Positions 1-5,498 of a stretch of DNA of 11,576 nt are shown in pieces; position 1 is the stretch's first letter; each line of letters begins with the position of its first letter. The stretch comes from Candidatus Bathyarchaeota archaeon (GTDB taxonomy: Archaea > Thermoproteota > Bathyarchaeia > TCS64): assembly GCA_030691555.1 (NCBI GenBank), contig JAUYEB010000149.1:1-11576 (forward strand), written 5' to 3'. Below the pieces are notes generated by a model, which saw only the letters and a program-made list of their open reading frames with translations, was not told the DNA's origin and searched no databases. A program made the translations under genes and the position numbers.

Positions 1-2
1 AC

Positions 3-245
3 GGCAAGATCGACCTGGAGGCGATGTCCGACGTCTTGGAGAATGTTATGTATGAGCCTGAGCAGTTCCCCGGCCTGATCTACAGGATGACGGAGCCAAA
101 GGTGGTCCTGCTGGTATTCGCCTCGGGGAAGCTCGTGATCACCGGGGCTAAGAGGGAGGAGCAGGTTCATGAGGCCGTAGAGAAGATCAGGGCCATCCTC
201 ATCGATTACGAGCTGCTTTATCAGGGAGAAGATCTCCAGTCCTAG
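3..245 (+). CDS. tbp: TATA-box-binding protein (TBP), C-terminal part
   Basis: This general transcription factor binds the TATA box and, with TFB, recruits archaeal RNA polymerase. Only the last 80 residues are in the window; the reading frame is open at the left edge, so the gene starts outside. The visible part is the second of the two TBP repeats. It contains the hallmark segment EPEQFPGLIYR, whose phenylalanine is in the DNA-kinking position of the family, followed by the strand SGKLVITGAK and the closing helix. It ends in YQGEDLQS without the long acidic tail found in some archaeal TBPs. The stop codon is 22 bases from the end of a convergent TFB fragment. An in-frame ATG at 24 is internal and is not the start. 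The assignment is secure. Confidence 0.96.
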   Translation, partial: GKIDLEAMSDVLENVMYEPEQFPGLIYRMTEPKVVLLVFASGKLVITGAKREEQVHEAVEKIRAILIDYELLYQGEDLQS

Positions 246-267
246 CTCGAAGAGTACCGTGATTACT

Positions 268-477
268 TCATTCCAGCGTTTTAGCGACCGAAATATCCAG
301 GTCTAGGACCGTTTTCAGCTCCGTGTAGCGGTTGCGTATGGTTGCCTCGGTCACGTCCGTCGCCTCCGCCGGTATCTTCTGGGTGTGATTCTCTTCGTTT
401 ATGATGCAGGCTATGTACAGGGCCGCCGCGGCGACGAGGAGTTCGCGTCGTGGATGGGGTTGGCGCCGTCGGTGCAT
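268..477 (-). pseudogene. Transcription initiation factor TFB, C-terminal fragment
   Basis: The translated 69 residues contain AAAALYIACIINEE, then TQKIPAEATDVTEATIRNRY and ELKTVLDLDI. This is the end of the second cyclin-like repeat of archaeal TFB, including its helix-turn-helix that reads the BRE element. Homology is clear from about position 445 down to the natural stop at 268. Upstream, the reading shifts into an arginine- and proline-rich stretch, and an in-frame TAA lies two codons before the only ATG. No zinc ribbon or first cyclin repeat is visible further upstream on either strand. TFB is normally about 300 residues, so three quarters are missing. It looks like a gene cut off by the island to its right. 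A complete TFB presumably exists elsewhere in the genome. Whether this stub is still expressed is unknown. Confidence 0.83.
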
Positions 478-539
478 GTCCGGTTAGAGGACTAGGGTCG
501 GCGGAGTCTCCGGGCCAGGTAACAAGAGGCTGCAGTGAT

Positions 540-713
540 ATGACTACTGGGATTCATTCCTCGCCAACCCCCGGACTGGTGGACGCTCGGCACCCTCAGG
601 GCCCTAATCGTGATGCGGATGAAAGGCAGGACGACGATGTCCTCCGCCTCCTCAGAATCTCTAAGAACTACTTGACAGCTAGCCGCGCACACGCAAAAAA
701 GAAGTCGACCTAA
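540..713 (+). CDS. Possible 57-residue hypothetical protein
   Basis: An ATG at 540 opens a 57-codon frame ending in TAA at 713. The product is polar: a proline/glycine-rich start, an acidic middle (DADERQDDD), then a short amphipathic stretch LRLLRISKNYL and a lysine-rich end AHAKKKST. I recognise no family. There is no clear TATA box or ribosome-binding site. It precedes the 790-1290 gene on the same strand by 76 bases. It may be a genuine small gene of the mobile island or a chance frame in GC-rich DNA; chance is more likely. Confidence 0.22.
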   Translation: MTTGIHSSPTPGLVDARHPQGPNRDADERQDDDVLRLLRISKNYLTASRAHAKKKST

Positions 714-759
714 AAAGGCTCATCGTTCTCAGATGCGCACGCGCGCAACGATGACAGAG

Positions 760-768
760 ATTTAAAGT
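760..768 (+). promoter_or_regulatory. TATA box of the 790-1290 gene
   Basis: The AT-rich box ATTTAAAG is centred about 26 bases before the ATG at 790, the archaeal TATA-to-start distance. No Shine-Dalgarno motif stands before that ATG, so a leaderless mRNA is likely. The box supports 790 as the start; an ATG at 786 is in another frame. Confidence 0.55.
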
Positions 769-789
769 TCATCCCATAGCTATTCATGT

Positions 790-1290
790 ATGTCCGCGCA
801 CGCGCCCGCCTACTCTGCGAAGGAGAAGGAAAATAAGAAAAAGCCAGAGGACATACTAGACAGTAACAAAATTGATCACACAGTAAAATCCGTGACGAGT
901 TATTTTCTTAGCAAAGATTTCAAAGACCTTTACGGCCAAAAGCTGAAAAAGGATGAGATAACGTCGGCATTATACGACCGCCTTCTCAAGCAGCTGAACG
1001 AGAGTTACAGTGCAGCCGTGGTGAACATGGGCTACCCGCCGCTCACGAGGGAGTACGTGAGTCGCATGCTGATGTCGAAAAGGTCCGGGGAAACAGTCGG
1101 CGGCTACGTGGGTGGGACGATGGACACACAATTCGGAAAGCTGGAAAAGCAGGGGAAGGAAAGAGCGGGAATGACCGACGAGATGAAGACTCGAGTAGAC
1201 CAGTCGAAGAAGGCGGAGCAGTCAGCGCAAGCCCGCCGAGAAAAGAGACGTGACCGGGGCAACCCGAAGGAGAGAAGCGGGATGGTCTGA
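790..1290 (+). CDS. Hypothetical charged protein of the mobile island
   Basis: I do not recognise this 166-residue protein. Residues 1-25 are a lysine/glutamate-rich, probably disordered start. Residues about 27-100 look folded and helical and include DHTVKSVTSYFLSKDFKDLYG, SALYDRLLKQLNESYSAAV and YPPLTREYVSRMLM. A glycine-rich turn follows (GGYVGGTMD), and the last 50 residues are very rich in Lys, Arg, Gln and Glu, resembling a basic nucleic-acid-binding or coiled tail. There is no signal peptide or membrane segment. Its codons are more AT-rich than those of the core genes further right, and it sits alone between a broken TFB gene and an insertion sequence, so it is probably element cargo. 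A nucleic-acid-binding role is only a guess from charge. The frame is uninterrupted, with a well-placed TATA box, so it is probably a real gene. Confidence 0.7.
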   Translation: MSAHAPAYSAKEKENKKKPEDILDSNKIDHTVKSVTSYFLSKDFKDLYGQKLKKDEITSALYDRLLKQLNESYSAAVVNMGYPPLTREYVSRMLMSKRSGETVGGYVGGTMDTQFGKLEKQGKERAGMTDEMKTRVDQSKKAEQSAQARREKRRDRGNPKERSGMV

Positions 1291-1469
1291 AGGACTTTAG
1301 TATCTGTGGTCAGTGGACATATTCTTTCGGCCTAGTCTGCCGCCTTATCTTTTCATGGTCGTCGTACACCCCGACGCAGTCGAGATATGCTGCTGCGCGC
1401 TAGGTTGTTTAGAAAATCACCATCTTAGAAGCCTCACACCAATCACCGCATCCTCATCGAGAACAAGTT

Positions 1470-1489
1470 GAACCCTCCATCCACAAACC
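1470..1489 (+). repeat. Left terminal inverted repeat of the IS
   Basis: It begins GAACCCT and matches the reverse complement of 2493-2512 at 15 of 20 positions, including the first seven. It lies about 90 bases beyond the transposase stop codon, a normal position for an IS end. Confidence 0.6.
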
Positions 1490-1576
1490 CCGCTCCAAGA
1501 AAACGATGAAAACCAGAAACACACCATCAAAGCGATGGAAACCCCTAGGCAAGCCTCCTCCGAGGCAACGACGCAC

Positions 1577-2422
1577 TCACTCAACGAAGCCCTTGATACA
1601 CCTAACCAGACCAGGCGTCCCTTCCCTCACAGCAGACAAAGCGACGGCCAGCATAGAGATCAGACTCAGCGAGACGTGAATCGACACCTGCGTCAGACCC
1701 CGGACCCTCAGCCCATCCAGCATCAGCCACTCCTTCGCCCTTCCGAAGAGTCTCTCGATGCTCCATCTCTTACGGAACAGCCTCACGACCCTCTTAGCGC
1801 CCCTGGCCACGAAGTCGCGCCCCACACGGAGCAACGCCTTCACCCGCGAATCCCTCCTCACCGGGATGACGGGCTCAGCACCGAGCCACTCAGCCGCGTC
1901 ACGCACGTTCACGCTGCTGTACTGGGCGTCAGCCAGCACCGCCCTGAACCTTACTTCTAGGCGGTGCACCCTCTCCAGCAGCGGCTCGAAGTACACCTTG
2001 TCATTCTCGTTACAGGGGGCGAAGGCGATGGGCAGCTCGGAGTCCGCACAGCAGGCCGTGTGGACCCTGTACCCGAGTATGAATCCTCTCCGCCCTCTGC
2101 CTACTCGGGCGTCTGGGTCGCTTCTGCCGGTTCGGTTATCCATTGCTCTTCCGCTGTAGGCCTTCAGGTGGGTGCTGTCGACGGCGATGACTTTGCCGAT
2201 TATGGTCCCCGATTCAAGTAACTTCCTCGTGAGTTCGTTGAATATGTTGAGGTAGGTCTCTTCTCCGAGTCGGTGTCTGAAGTGGGTGAAGAGGCCGTGG
2301 CTCGGTGTCCTGCTTCGGAAGCCGCATGCTCTGGCTACTCTGTGGTCGCTTCTGAGGCGTAGTGCTAGTCTTCTGTCGCTGATTATGTTGAGGAGGTGCT
2401 TCGTCATCTGTGCTTTTAGCAT
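1577..2422 (-). CDS. DDE transposase, IS5/IS4 superfamily
   Basis: This transposase cuts and joins the ends of its insertion sequence. The RNase H-like DDE triad is complete: D82 in VIAVDSTH, D165 in VLADAQYSS and E223 in RWSIERLFGRAK. Around E223 the spacing matches the Y-2-R-3-E-6-K signature of IS4-type enzymes, with Phe in place of Tyr. Residues 10-60 hold the usual N-terminal helices (ISDRRLALRL, ACGF, FTHFRHRLG). The first ATG, at 2422, gives 281 residues. However, the same frame stays open upstream to about 2618 and carries the family-like stretch GPGRTPINSLA just before this ATG. No ATG, GTG or TTG occurs in frame there, so the true N-terminus may have lost its start codon or use a rare one. 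The catalytic core looks intact; activity is uncertain. Confidence 0.87.
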   Translation of the reverse strand: MLKAQMTKHLLNIISDRRLALRLRSDHRVARACGFRSRTPSHGLFTHFRHRLGEETYLNIFNELTRKLLESGTIIGKVIAVDSTHLKAYSGRAMDNRTGRSDPDARVGRGRRGFILGYRVHTACCADSELPIAFAPCNENDKVYFEPLLERVHRLEVRFRAVLADAQYSSVNVRDAAEWLGAEPVIPVRRDSRVKALLRVGRDFVARGAKRVVRLFRKRWSIERLFGRAKEWLMLDGLRVRGLTQVSIHVSLSLISMLAVALSAVREGTPGLVRCIKGFVE

Positions 2423-2492
2423 GGCTAGTGAGTTGATTGGTGTTCTTCCTGGGCCGTCGGTGTGGTAGTGGGTGGTTAATTTGGGTCGTTCA

Positions 2493-2512
2493 GGATTGTG
2501 ATTATAGGGTTC
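2493..2512 (-). repeat. Right terminal inverted repeat of the IS
   Basis: This is the partner of 1470-1489. Read on the minus strand it begins GAACCCT and shares 15 of 20 bases with the left end. It lies about 70 bases ahead of the first transposase ATG. Confidence 0.6.
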
Positions 2513-2649
2513 GTGGCGCGTGTGTGAAACCCGCCATCGAACTCGATAAGGCGGGATACTGTAAGAGCTTCCATCGAGCGCCGGGGAAGCTGATGGGCGT
2601 CGGGCATGATGCGCGTCTCAGGGTCCCGAGGGAGGTTCCGCAGATATGA
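2513..2649 (+). pseudogene. 3' remnant of an unidentified gene cut by the IS
   Basis: Right of the IS an open plus-strand frame runs to a TGA at 2647-2649, with a sensible-looking product: KPAIELDKAGYCKSF, then APGKLMGVGHDARLRVPREVPQI. I do not recognise the family. The frame continues leftwards into the IS, but only as transposon sequence, so the original N-terminus is lost or left of the IS. Its stop overlaps the ATG of the next ORF (ATGA), typical of translationally coupled archaeal genes and good evidence that both were once real genes in one operon. Confidence 0.45.
2530..2555. repeat. 26-bp interrupted palindrome
   Basis: CCCGCC and ATCGA pair with TCGAT and GGCGGG, leaving a two-base AC loop and an AA bulge on the right arm. 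It lies just outside the right end of the IS, within the coding remnant. It could form a hairpin or be a protein-binding site; it may also be coincidental in GC-rich coding DNA. Confidence 0.45.
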
Positions 2650-2762
2650 GTGACAGGGAAACTATTGAGGTGTTGAGGCAGATCATGGGAGAATTGACCT
2701 GGGTCCGCAACTGCCTTGAGACAGTCGACGAGCGCGCGCTATATAAAACGCGTTATTCATAA
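2646..2762 (+). CDS. 38-residue ORF, probably a truncated island gene
   Basis: The ATG at 2646 overlaps the TGA of the preceding remnant, which suggests coupled translation. The product begins with a helical, amphipathic stretch (RETIEVLRQIMGELTWVRNCLETVDERAL) and then stops after YKTRYS. The last codons run through a perfect-looking TATA sequence (2740-2748) into AT-rich DNA, so the original gene may have been cut near 2738 and the stop acquired by chance. No family is recognised. Short helical proteins of this type are common in archaeal plasmids and integrated elements, but the function here is unknown. Confidence 0.4.
   Translation: MSDRETIEVLRQIMGELTWVRNCLETVDERALYKTRYS
2740..2748 (+). 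promoter_or_regulatory. TATA-box-like sequence
   Basis: TATATAAAA is a strong match to the archaeal TATA box. It opens an AT-rich stretch (2740-2830) ahead of the integrase remnant. It is about 75 bases from the integrase ATG at 2819, so any transcript from it would have a leader. A second AT-rich run at about 2794-2805 is nearer the expected distance for that ATG. Confidence 0.4.
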
Positions 2763-2818
2763 GTTATCGAGTATAATCTTGTTCAAGTATGTTTGAAAAA
2801 ATTTAGTCAGCTATACTT

Positions 2819-3338
2819 ATGTTTATTCTAACTGTTGATGAATTTCGGGACAAGGCGGCGCGCGCGAATCACTCCTGAGAAGGGAAGCTACCCAAGGATC
2901 TTCAAAATTTCAAACAGACTCATCAACATGCTCTCAGTAATTCGTATGAACAATGCAGTCTCCGACCCTAAGAGAATCTTCGCACATGATCTAAACAGTG
3001 TAAGAGACAGTTACCTGAAGCAGAGGAAAACACTTGCAAGGAAACTCCAAAACCCTAGACTCAATCAAATACACTTCCATACATTCAGGCATTGGAAAGG
3101 TACTACGCTCTACCACCAAACCAAAGACCTCCTATTCGTTCAGAGGACGCTCGGCCATAGAAGCGTCATGAACACGATGAAGTACATCCAGCTCGAGGAG
3201 TCACTTTTCAAGGACCAGGCTGAACAGTTTGTCTGCAAGGCAGCAAGGACTGTCCAAGAAGCAACTGAACTCATCGAGCTCGGATACACATACGTCTGCG
3301 ACGTCGAGAACGCGAAGCTCTTCAGGAAATCGAAGTAG
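2819..3338 (+). pseudogene. Tyrosine integrase, internally deleted and frameshifted
   Basis: The frame open from about 2832 to the stop at 3338 encodes the back half of an archaeal tyrosine recombinase. It begins with ITPEKGSYPRIFKIS, the strand carrying the catalytic lysine, then HTFRHWKG (the HxxR box), TLGHRSV (second active-site His) and MKYIQ (nucleophile Tyr). It closes with the tail CKAARTVQEATELIELGYTYVCDVENAKLFRKSK, typical of integrases known from Thaumarchaeota and Bathyarchaeia. The first catalytic Arg and nearly all of the core-binding domain are missing. In another frame, an ATG at 2819 opens 19 codons (MFILTVDEFRDKAARANHS) resembling the start of a core-binding domain, ending at 2878. 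I infer an internal deletion near the GCG repeats at 2855-2868. Full-length relatives are roughly twice as long. It should not recombine. Its 3' end faces the tRNA gene. Confidence 0.85.
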
Positions 3339-3356
3339 TGGGGTGGGTGTATTGAG

Positions 3357-3433
3357 TGGTGGGATCGGTGAGATTTGAACTCACGAACTCGTACGCCCCA
3401 GGCACGAATCTTACCAAGCTAGACCACGATCCC
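3357..3433 (-). tRNA. tRNA-Pro (anticodon GGG)
   Basis: The minus strand folds into a complete cloverleaf: acceptor GGGATCG/CGATCCC, D arm GTCT/AGAT with loop AGCTTGGTA, anticodon stem CGTGC/GTACG with loop CTGGGGC (anticodon GGG), five-base variable loop, and T arm GTGAG/CTCAC with loop TTCAAAT. The discriminator is A, and the terminal CCA is encoded in the DNA (3359-3357), not universal in archaea. There is no intron. The anticodon reads CCC and CCU. The 3' end points into the degraded island, 18 bases from the stop of the integrase remnant, which marks it as the likely attachment site. Confidence 0.96.
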
Positions 3434-3460
3434 AAATCCAACACTAGACACAACAGCCAC

Positions 3461-3468
3461 AGTAAAAA
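3461..3468 (-). promoter_or_regulatory. Probable TATA box of the tRNA-Pro gene
   Basis: Read on the minus strand this is TTTTTACT, about 30 bases ahead of the first tRNA base. Position and AT content fit an archaeal tRNA promoter, although the match to the consensus is only moderate. Confidence 0.45.
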
Positions 3469-3499
3469 GGTTACGAAGACCCCGAAAGGGCCCTAAAGG

Positions 3500-4687
3500 C
3501 TACCTGTGAGCCTGCTCGGCCAACCTCTGCCGATGCTCCCTCTTCGCCGCGTCGAGGAGTTCCTTTTCCGTGATCAGGTCTATGGCCGTGTAGGCGAGCC
3601 CCTTCGCCGCCTTGATCATGACCTCGTTCGCCTCGGGGGTCGCGGTCATCCTCGCCCCCTCGGGGCTGTGGAGGACCACCGGGCCGATGTTGACGTAGGC
3701 GCTCAGGGCGGGGATGACCTGGCTCACGTTGCCGAAGTCTGTGCTGCCACCGCCCCTCCGCAGTTCGATCTCGGCGGGATACTCGGCGCCGACATCTGCC
3801 ATGTTCTCCCGGAACGCGTCGGAGAGGGTCTTGTTGGGCAGGGAGTTCGCGTAGGTGTTGGCGACCCTCGTTACCTTGCTCCTCGCCCCGGTGGCGAGCT
3901 CCGCCCCCTTGACTATGTTCATCACCCTGCCGTAGTACTCCCCGAGCATAGGCATGGTCGGCGCCCGGACGTAGAGGTGCGCGCTCGCGTAGTCGGGCAC
4001 GACGTTCGGGCTGTCCCCTCCCCTCTTTATGATGCCGTGTATGCGGACCTCCCTATCGATGTGCTGCCGGAGAGCGTTTATCCCCTGGAATGTGAGGAGG
4101 ACCCCCTCCAGGGCGTTGATCCCCTTCTCCGGGGCTCCCCCGGCGTGGCTGCTCCTCCCGAAGAACTCGACGAGGAAGCTCTCCCGGGCGTTGCTCGTCC
4201 CGTAGCTCCCCCAGAGGCTCGCCGGGTGCACCATGATGGCCACGTCCGACTTCCTGATCTCATCGAGCAGCAACACCTTCCCCCCGGCGTTCTCGACGAC
4301 CCCCTCCTCCGCGGGGGTCCCGTAGACGACCACGTTCCCCGGGAGATCTGCAGCGACAGCCGAGAGGCCTATCGCGGCGCCGAGTGCCGATGAAGCGATG
4401 AGGTTGTGGCCGCAGGCGTGGCCTATGCCGGGCAGGGCGTCGTACTCGGCCAGGATACCGATGGTCGGCCCCTCCCTGGGCTTCCCGCGGGCGATGAAGG
4501 CCGTCCTCATCCCGGCGACACCCAGCTCGACGCTGAAGCCGTGCCCCCTCAGCGCCTCCGCGAGGAGGGCGGACGCCTTGTACTCCTGGTGCCCGAGCTC
4601 GGGCTCCCTGTGTATCCTGTTGCTCACGTCGATGAGGACCTCTCTGTGCTCGTCGATGCTCTTGCCTGCGATCCCCTTGTAGTCCAT
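3500..4687 (-). CDS. M20D-family amidohydrolase/metallopeptidase
   Basis: Family members hydrolyse an amide bond of N-acyl amino acids or small peptides with a two-metal centre in the cytoplasm. The 395-residue protein has EYDALPG at 81-87, GHACGHN at 89-95 (C92 and H94 as likely metal ligands), PAEEG at 125-129 (E127 and E128) and H154 in VHPASLW. The lid/dimerisation domain opens with SSHAGGAPEKGINALEGV. The order resembles AbgB/PM20D2-like enzymes (aminobenzoyl-glutamate or dipeptide hydrolases), but the substrate cannot be read from sequence. I chose the ATG at 4687: the frame stays open 53 codons further, but that part is arginine/serine-rich, unlike the family, and runs into the kinase gene. 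It follows the kinase by 52 bases on the same strand and may be the last gene of that operon. There is no signal peptide. Confidence 0.9.
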   Translation of the reverse strand: MDYKGIAGKSIDEHREVLIDVSNRIHREPELGHQEYKASALLAEALRGHGFSVELGVAGMRTAFIARGKPREGPTIGILAEYDALPGIGHACGHNLIASSALGAAIGLSAVAADLPGNVVVYGTPAEEGVVENAGGKVLLLDEIRKSDVAIMVHPASLWGSYGTSNARESFLVEFFGRSSHAGGAPEKGINALEGVLLTFQGINALRQHIDREVRIHGIIKRGGDSPNVVPDYASAHLYVRAPTMPMLGEYYGRVMNIVKGAELATGARSKVTRVANTYANSLPNKTLSDAFRENMADVGAEYPAEIELRRGGGSTDFGNVSQVIPALSAYVNIGPVVLHSPEGARMTATPEANEVMIKAAKGLAYTAIDLITEKELLDAAKREHRQRLAEQAHR

Positions 4688-4739
4688 GTGGGTAATGTGC
4701 GGGCCCGCCCGGAAATCGTTTTCCCGTCGAGGATGGCTT

Positions 4740-5498
4740 TCAGTCGAGCCCAGCGGCAATAAGCAACTTCCGGTAGCTTTCCTCGCTCGGCTCCCTCCTG
4801 TAGACGCGGAGTGAATCGAGCAGCTTCTCCCGGTCCGGGAGCCCAATCAGCCCGTCTATCACGTCGCTCGCCTTCGTGTTGAGGAAGAACGACTGCATCA
4901 CCGTGGTGACGTTCGCCGGCCTCCTCTCCGTGCTCGCCGACTCGAAGTCGATGATTATCGGCGCCCCGTCCCTAAGGATGACGTGTCGGCGCAGCCTGAC
5001 GAGTTCCCCGTGGTCTATACCCGCCGCGTCGAGGCGCCGCGCCTGGTCCACGACCGAGCGGAGTATACGCCTCAGTTCGCCCCCCTCCTCGGGCGTGATG
5101 CCCCTTATCCAGTCGCTCAGGTATCCACCCTCTACCAGCTCCATCAGCAGGAAGTTCGTGCTCCAGGCGACGACCTTGGGCCCCACGTCCACAGCGTTCG
5201 CGGCCGCGAGGAGCCTCGCCTCCTCCCCCATGGATGCGCGGTCGGAGTCGGCCCTCATCGCCTTCAACGCGAGCACGCCGCTCGGCGTCTCCGCGGCGAC
5301 TACGAGGCCGGTGTGCCCCTTGCCCAGCACCCTCATGTCGGCGAGCCTGTGCCTACCCGTGAGAAATATGGCGGAGACGCCGAGCCCCCTAAGCTCCTCC
5401 ACCCTCTCCGCCACGACCTCGGCGGAGCCCAGGGGCCAGTGTATCAGGCGCGCCGCCCTCGAGCCGGCCAGGTCGTCGAGGGGGACGCGCTCACCCAA
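4740..5498 (-). CDS. COG2112-type predicted Ser/Thr protein kinase
   Basis: This small archaeal protein kinase is related to the RIO/lipopolysaccharide-kinase-like group. Its 252 residues carry a glycine loop GKGHTG (59-64), the ATP-binding lysine K79 in LALKAM, a helix-C glutamate (E92 or E93), a hinge FLLMELVEGGYL (116-127), a shortened catalytic loop DHGEL (162-166) and the metal-binding D184 in IIDFESAS. HGEL replaces the usual HRDL and DFE replaces DFG. I recall these as features of this family, not damage. The start is a TTG at 5498, inside the last codons of cca, giving an 8-base overlap and likely coupled translation. No better in-frame start precedes the glycine loop. Position after thpR and cca suggests a link to RNA metabolism; the substrate is unknown. 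Confidence 0.85.
   Translation of the reverse strand: MGERVPLDDLAGSRAARLIHWPLGSAEVVAERVEELRGLGVSAIFLTGRHRLADMRVLGKGHTGLVVAAETPSGVLALKAMRADSDRASMGEEARLLAAANAVDVGPKVVAWSTNFLLMELVEGGYLSDWIRGITPEEGGELRRILRSVVDQARRLDAAGIDHGELVRLRRHVILRDGAPIIIDFESASTERRPANVTTVMQSFFLNTKASDVIDGLIGLPDREKLLDSLRVYRREPSEESYRKLLIAAGLD

Larger units (their letters stand above)
478..789. other. Island edge with no convincing gene
   Basis: This stretch joins the broken TFB gene to the 790-1290 gene. Both strands have short open frames, but none is recognisable. The right end contains alternating purine-pyrimidine runs (GCGCAC and GCGCGC around 733-748) just before the promoter of the next gene. I saw no tRNA, repeat array or copy of the tRNA-Pro 3' end that would mark the left boundary of the island. 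Confidence 0.5.
1470..2512 (-). mobile_element. IS5/IS4-superfamily insertion sequence, about 1.04 kb
   Basis: The element is defined by one DDE transposase gene on the minus strand, bracketed by imperfect 20-bp inverted repeats that begin GAACCCT on both sides. I found no convincing target-site duplication: the bases outside the repeats are CAAGTT on the left and GTGGCG on the right. That suggests later rearrangement, mutation or mis-set ends. It interrupts a gene whose end survives at 2513-2649. Size and organisation fit a simple single-gene IS. Confidence 0.7.

Noticed and set aside
450..713. Full 87-codon plus-strand frame beginning at 450
   Set aside because: The part before 540 overlaps the TFB remnant and is low-complexity; only the ATG at 540 is kept as a weak candidate.
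2836..2876. TTGATGA followed by CTGA about 30 bases later, a possible C/D box RNA
   Set aside because: There is no internal C'/D' pair or closing stem, and the bases are better explained as integrase coding remnants.
440..3340. Second attachment site (copy of the tRNA-Pro 3' end) within the island
   Set aside because: I scanned for the acceptor and T-arm sequence. The only overlap is an eight-base CGAACTCG at 2539-2546, too short and inside a palindrome.
3506..4393. Long plus-strand open frame opposite the amidohydrolase
   Set aside because: It is the antisense shadow of a gene with clear M20 motifs; its Pro/Arg/Val-rich product resembles no protein family.
4688..4846. N-terminal extension of the amidohydrolase frame by 53 codons
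   Set aside because: The stretch is Arg/Ser-rich, unlike the family, and overlaps the end of the kinase gene; the ATG at 4687 starts the conserved fold.
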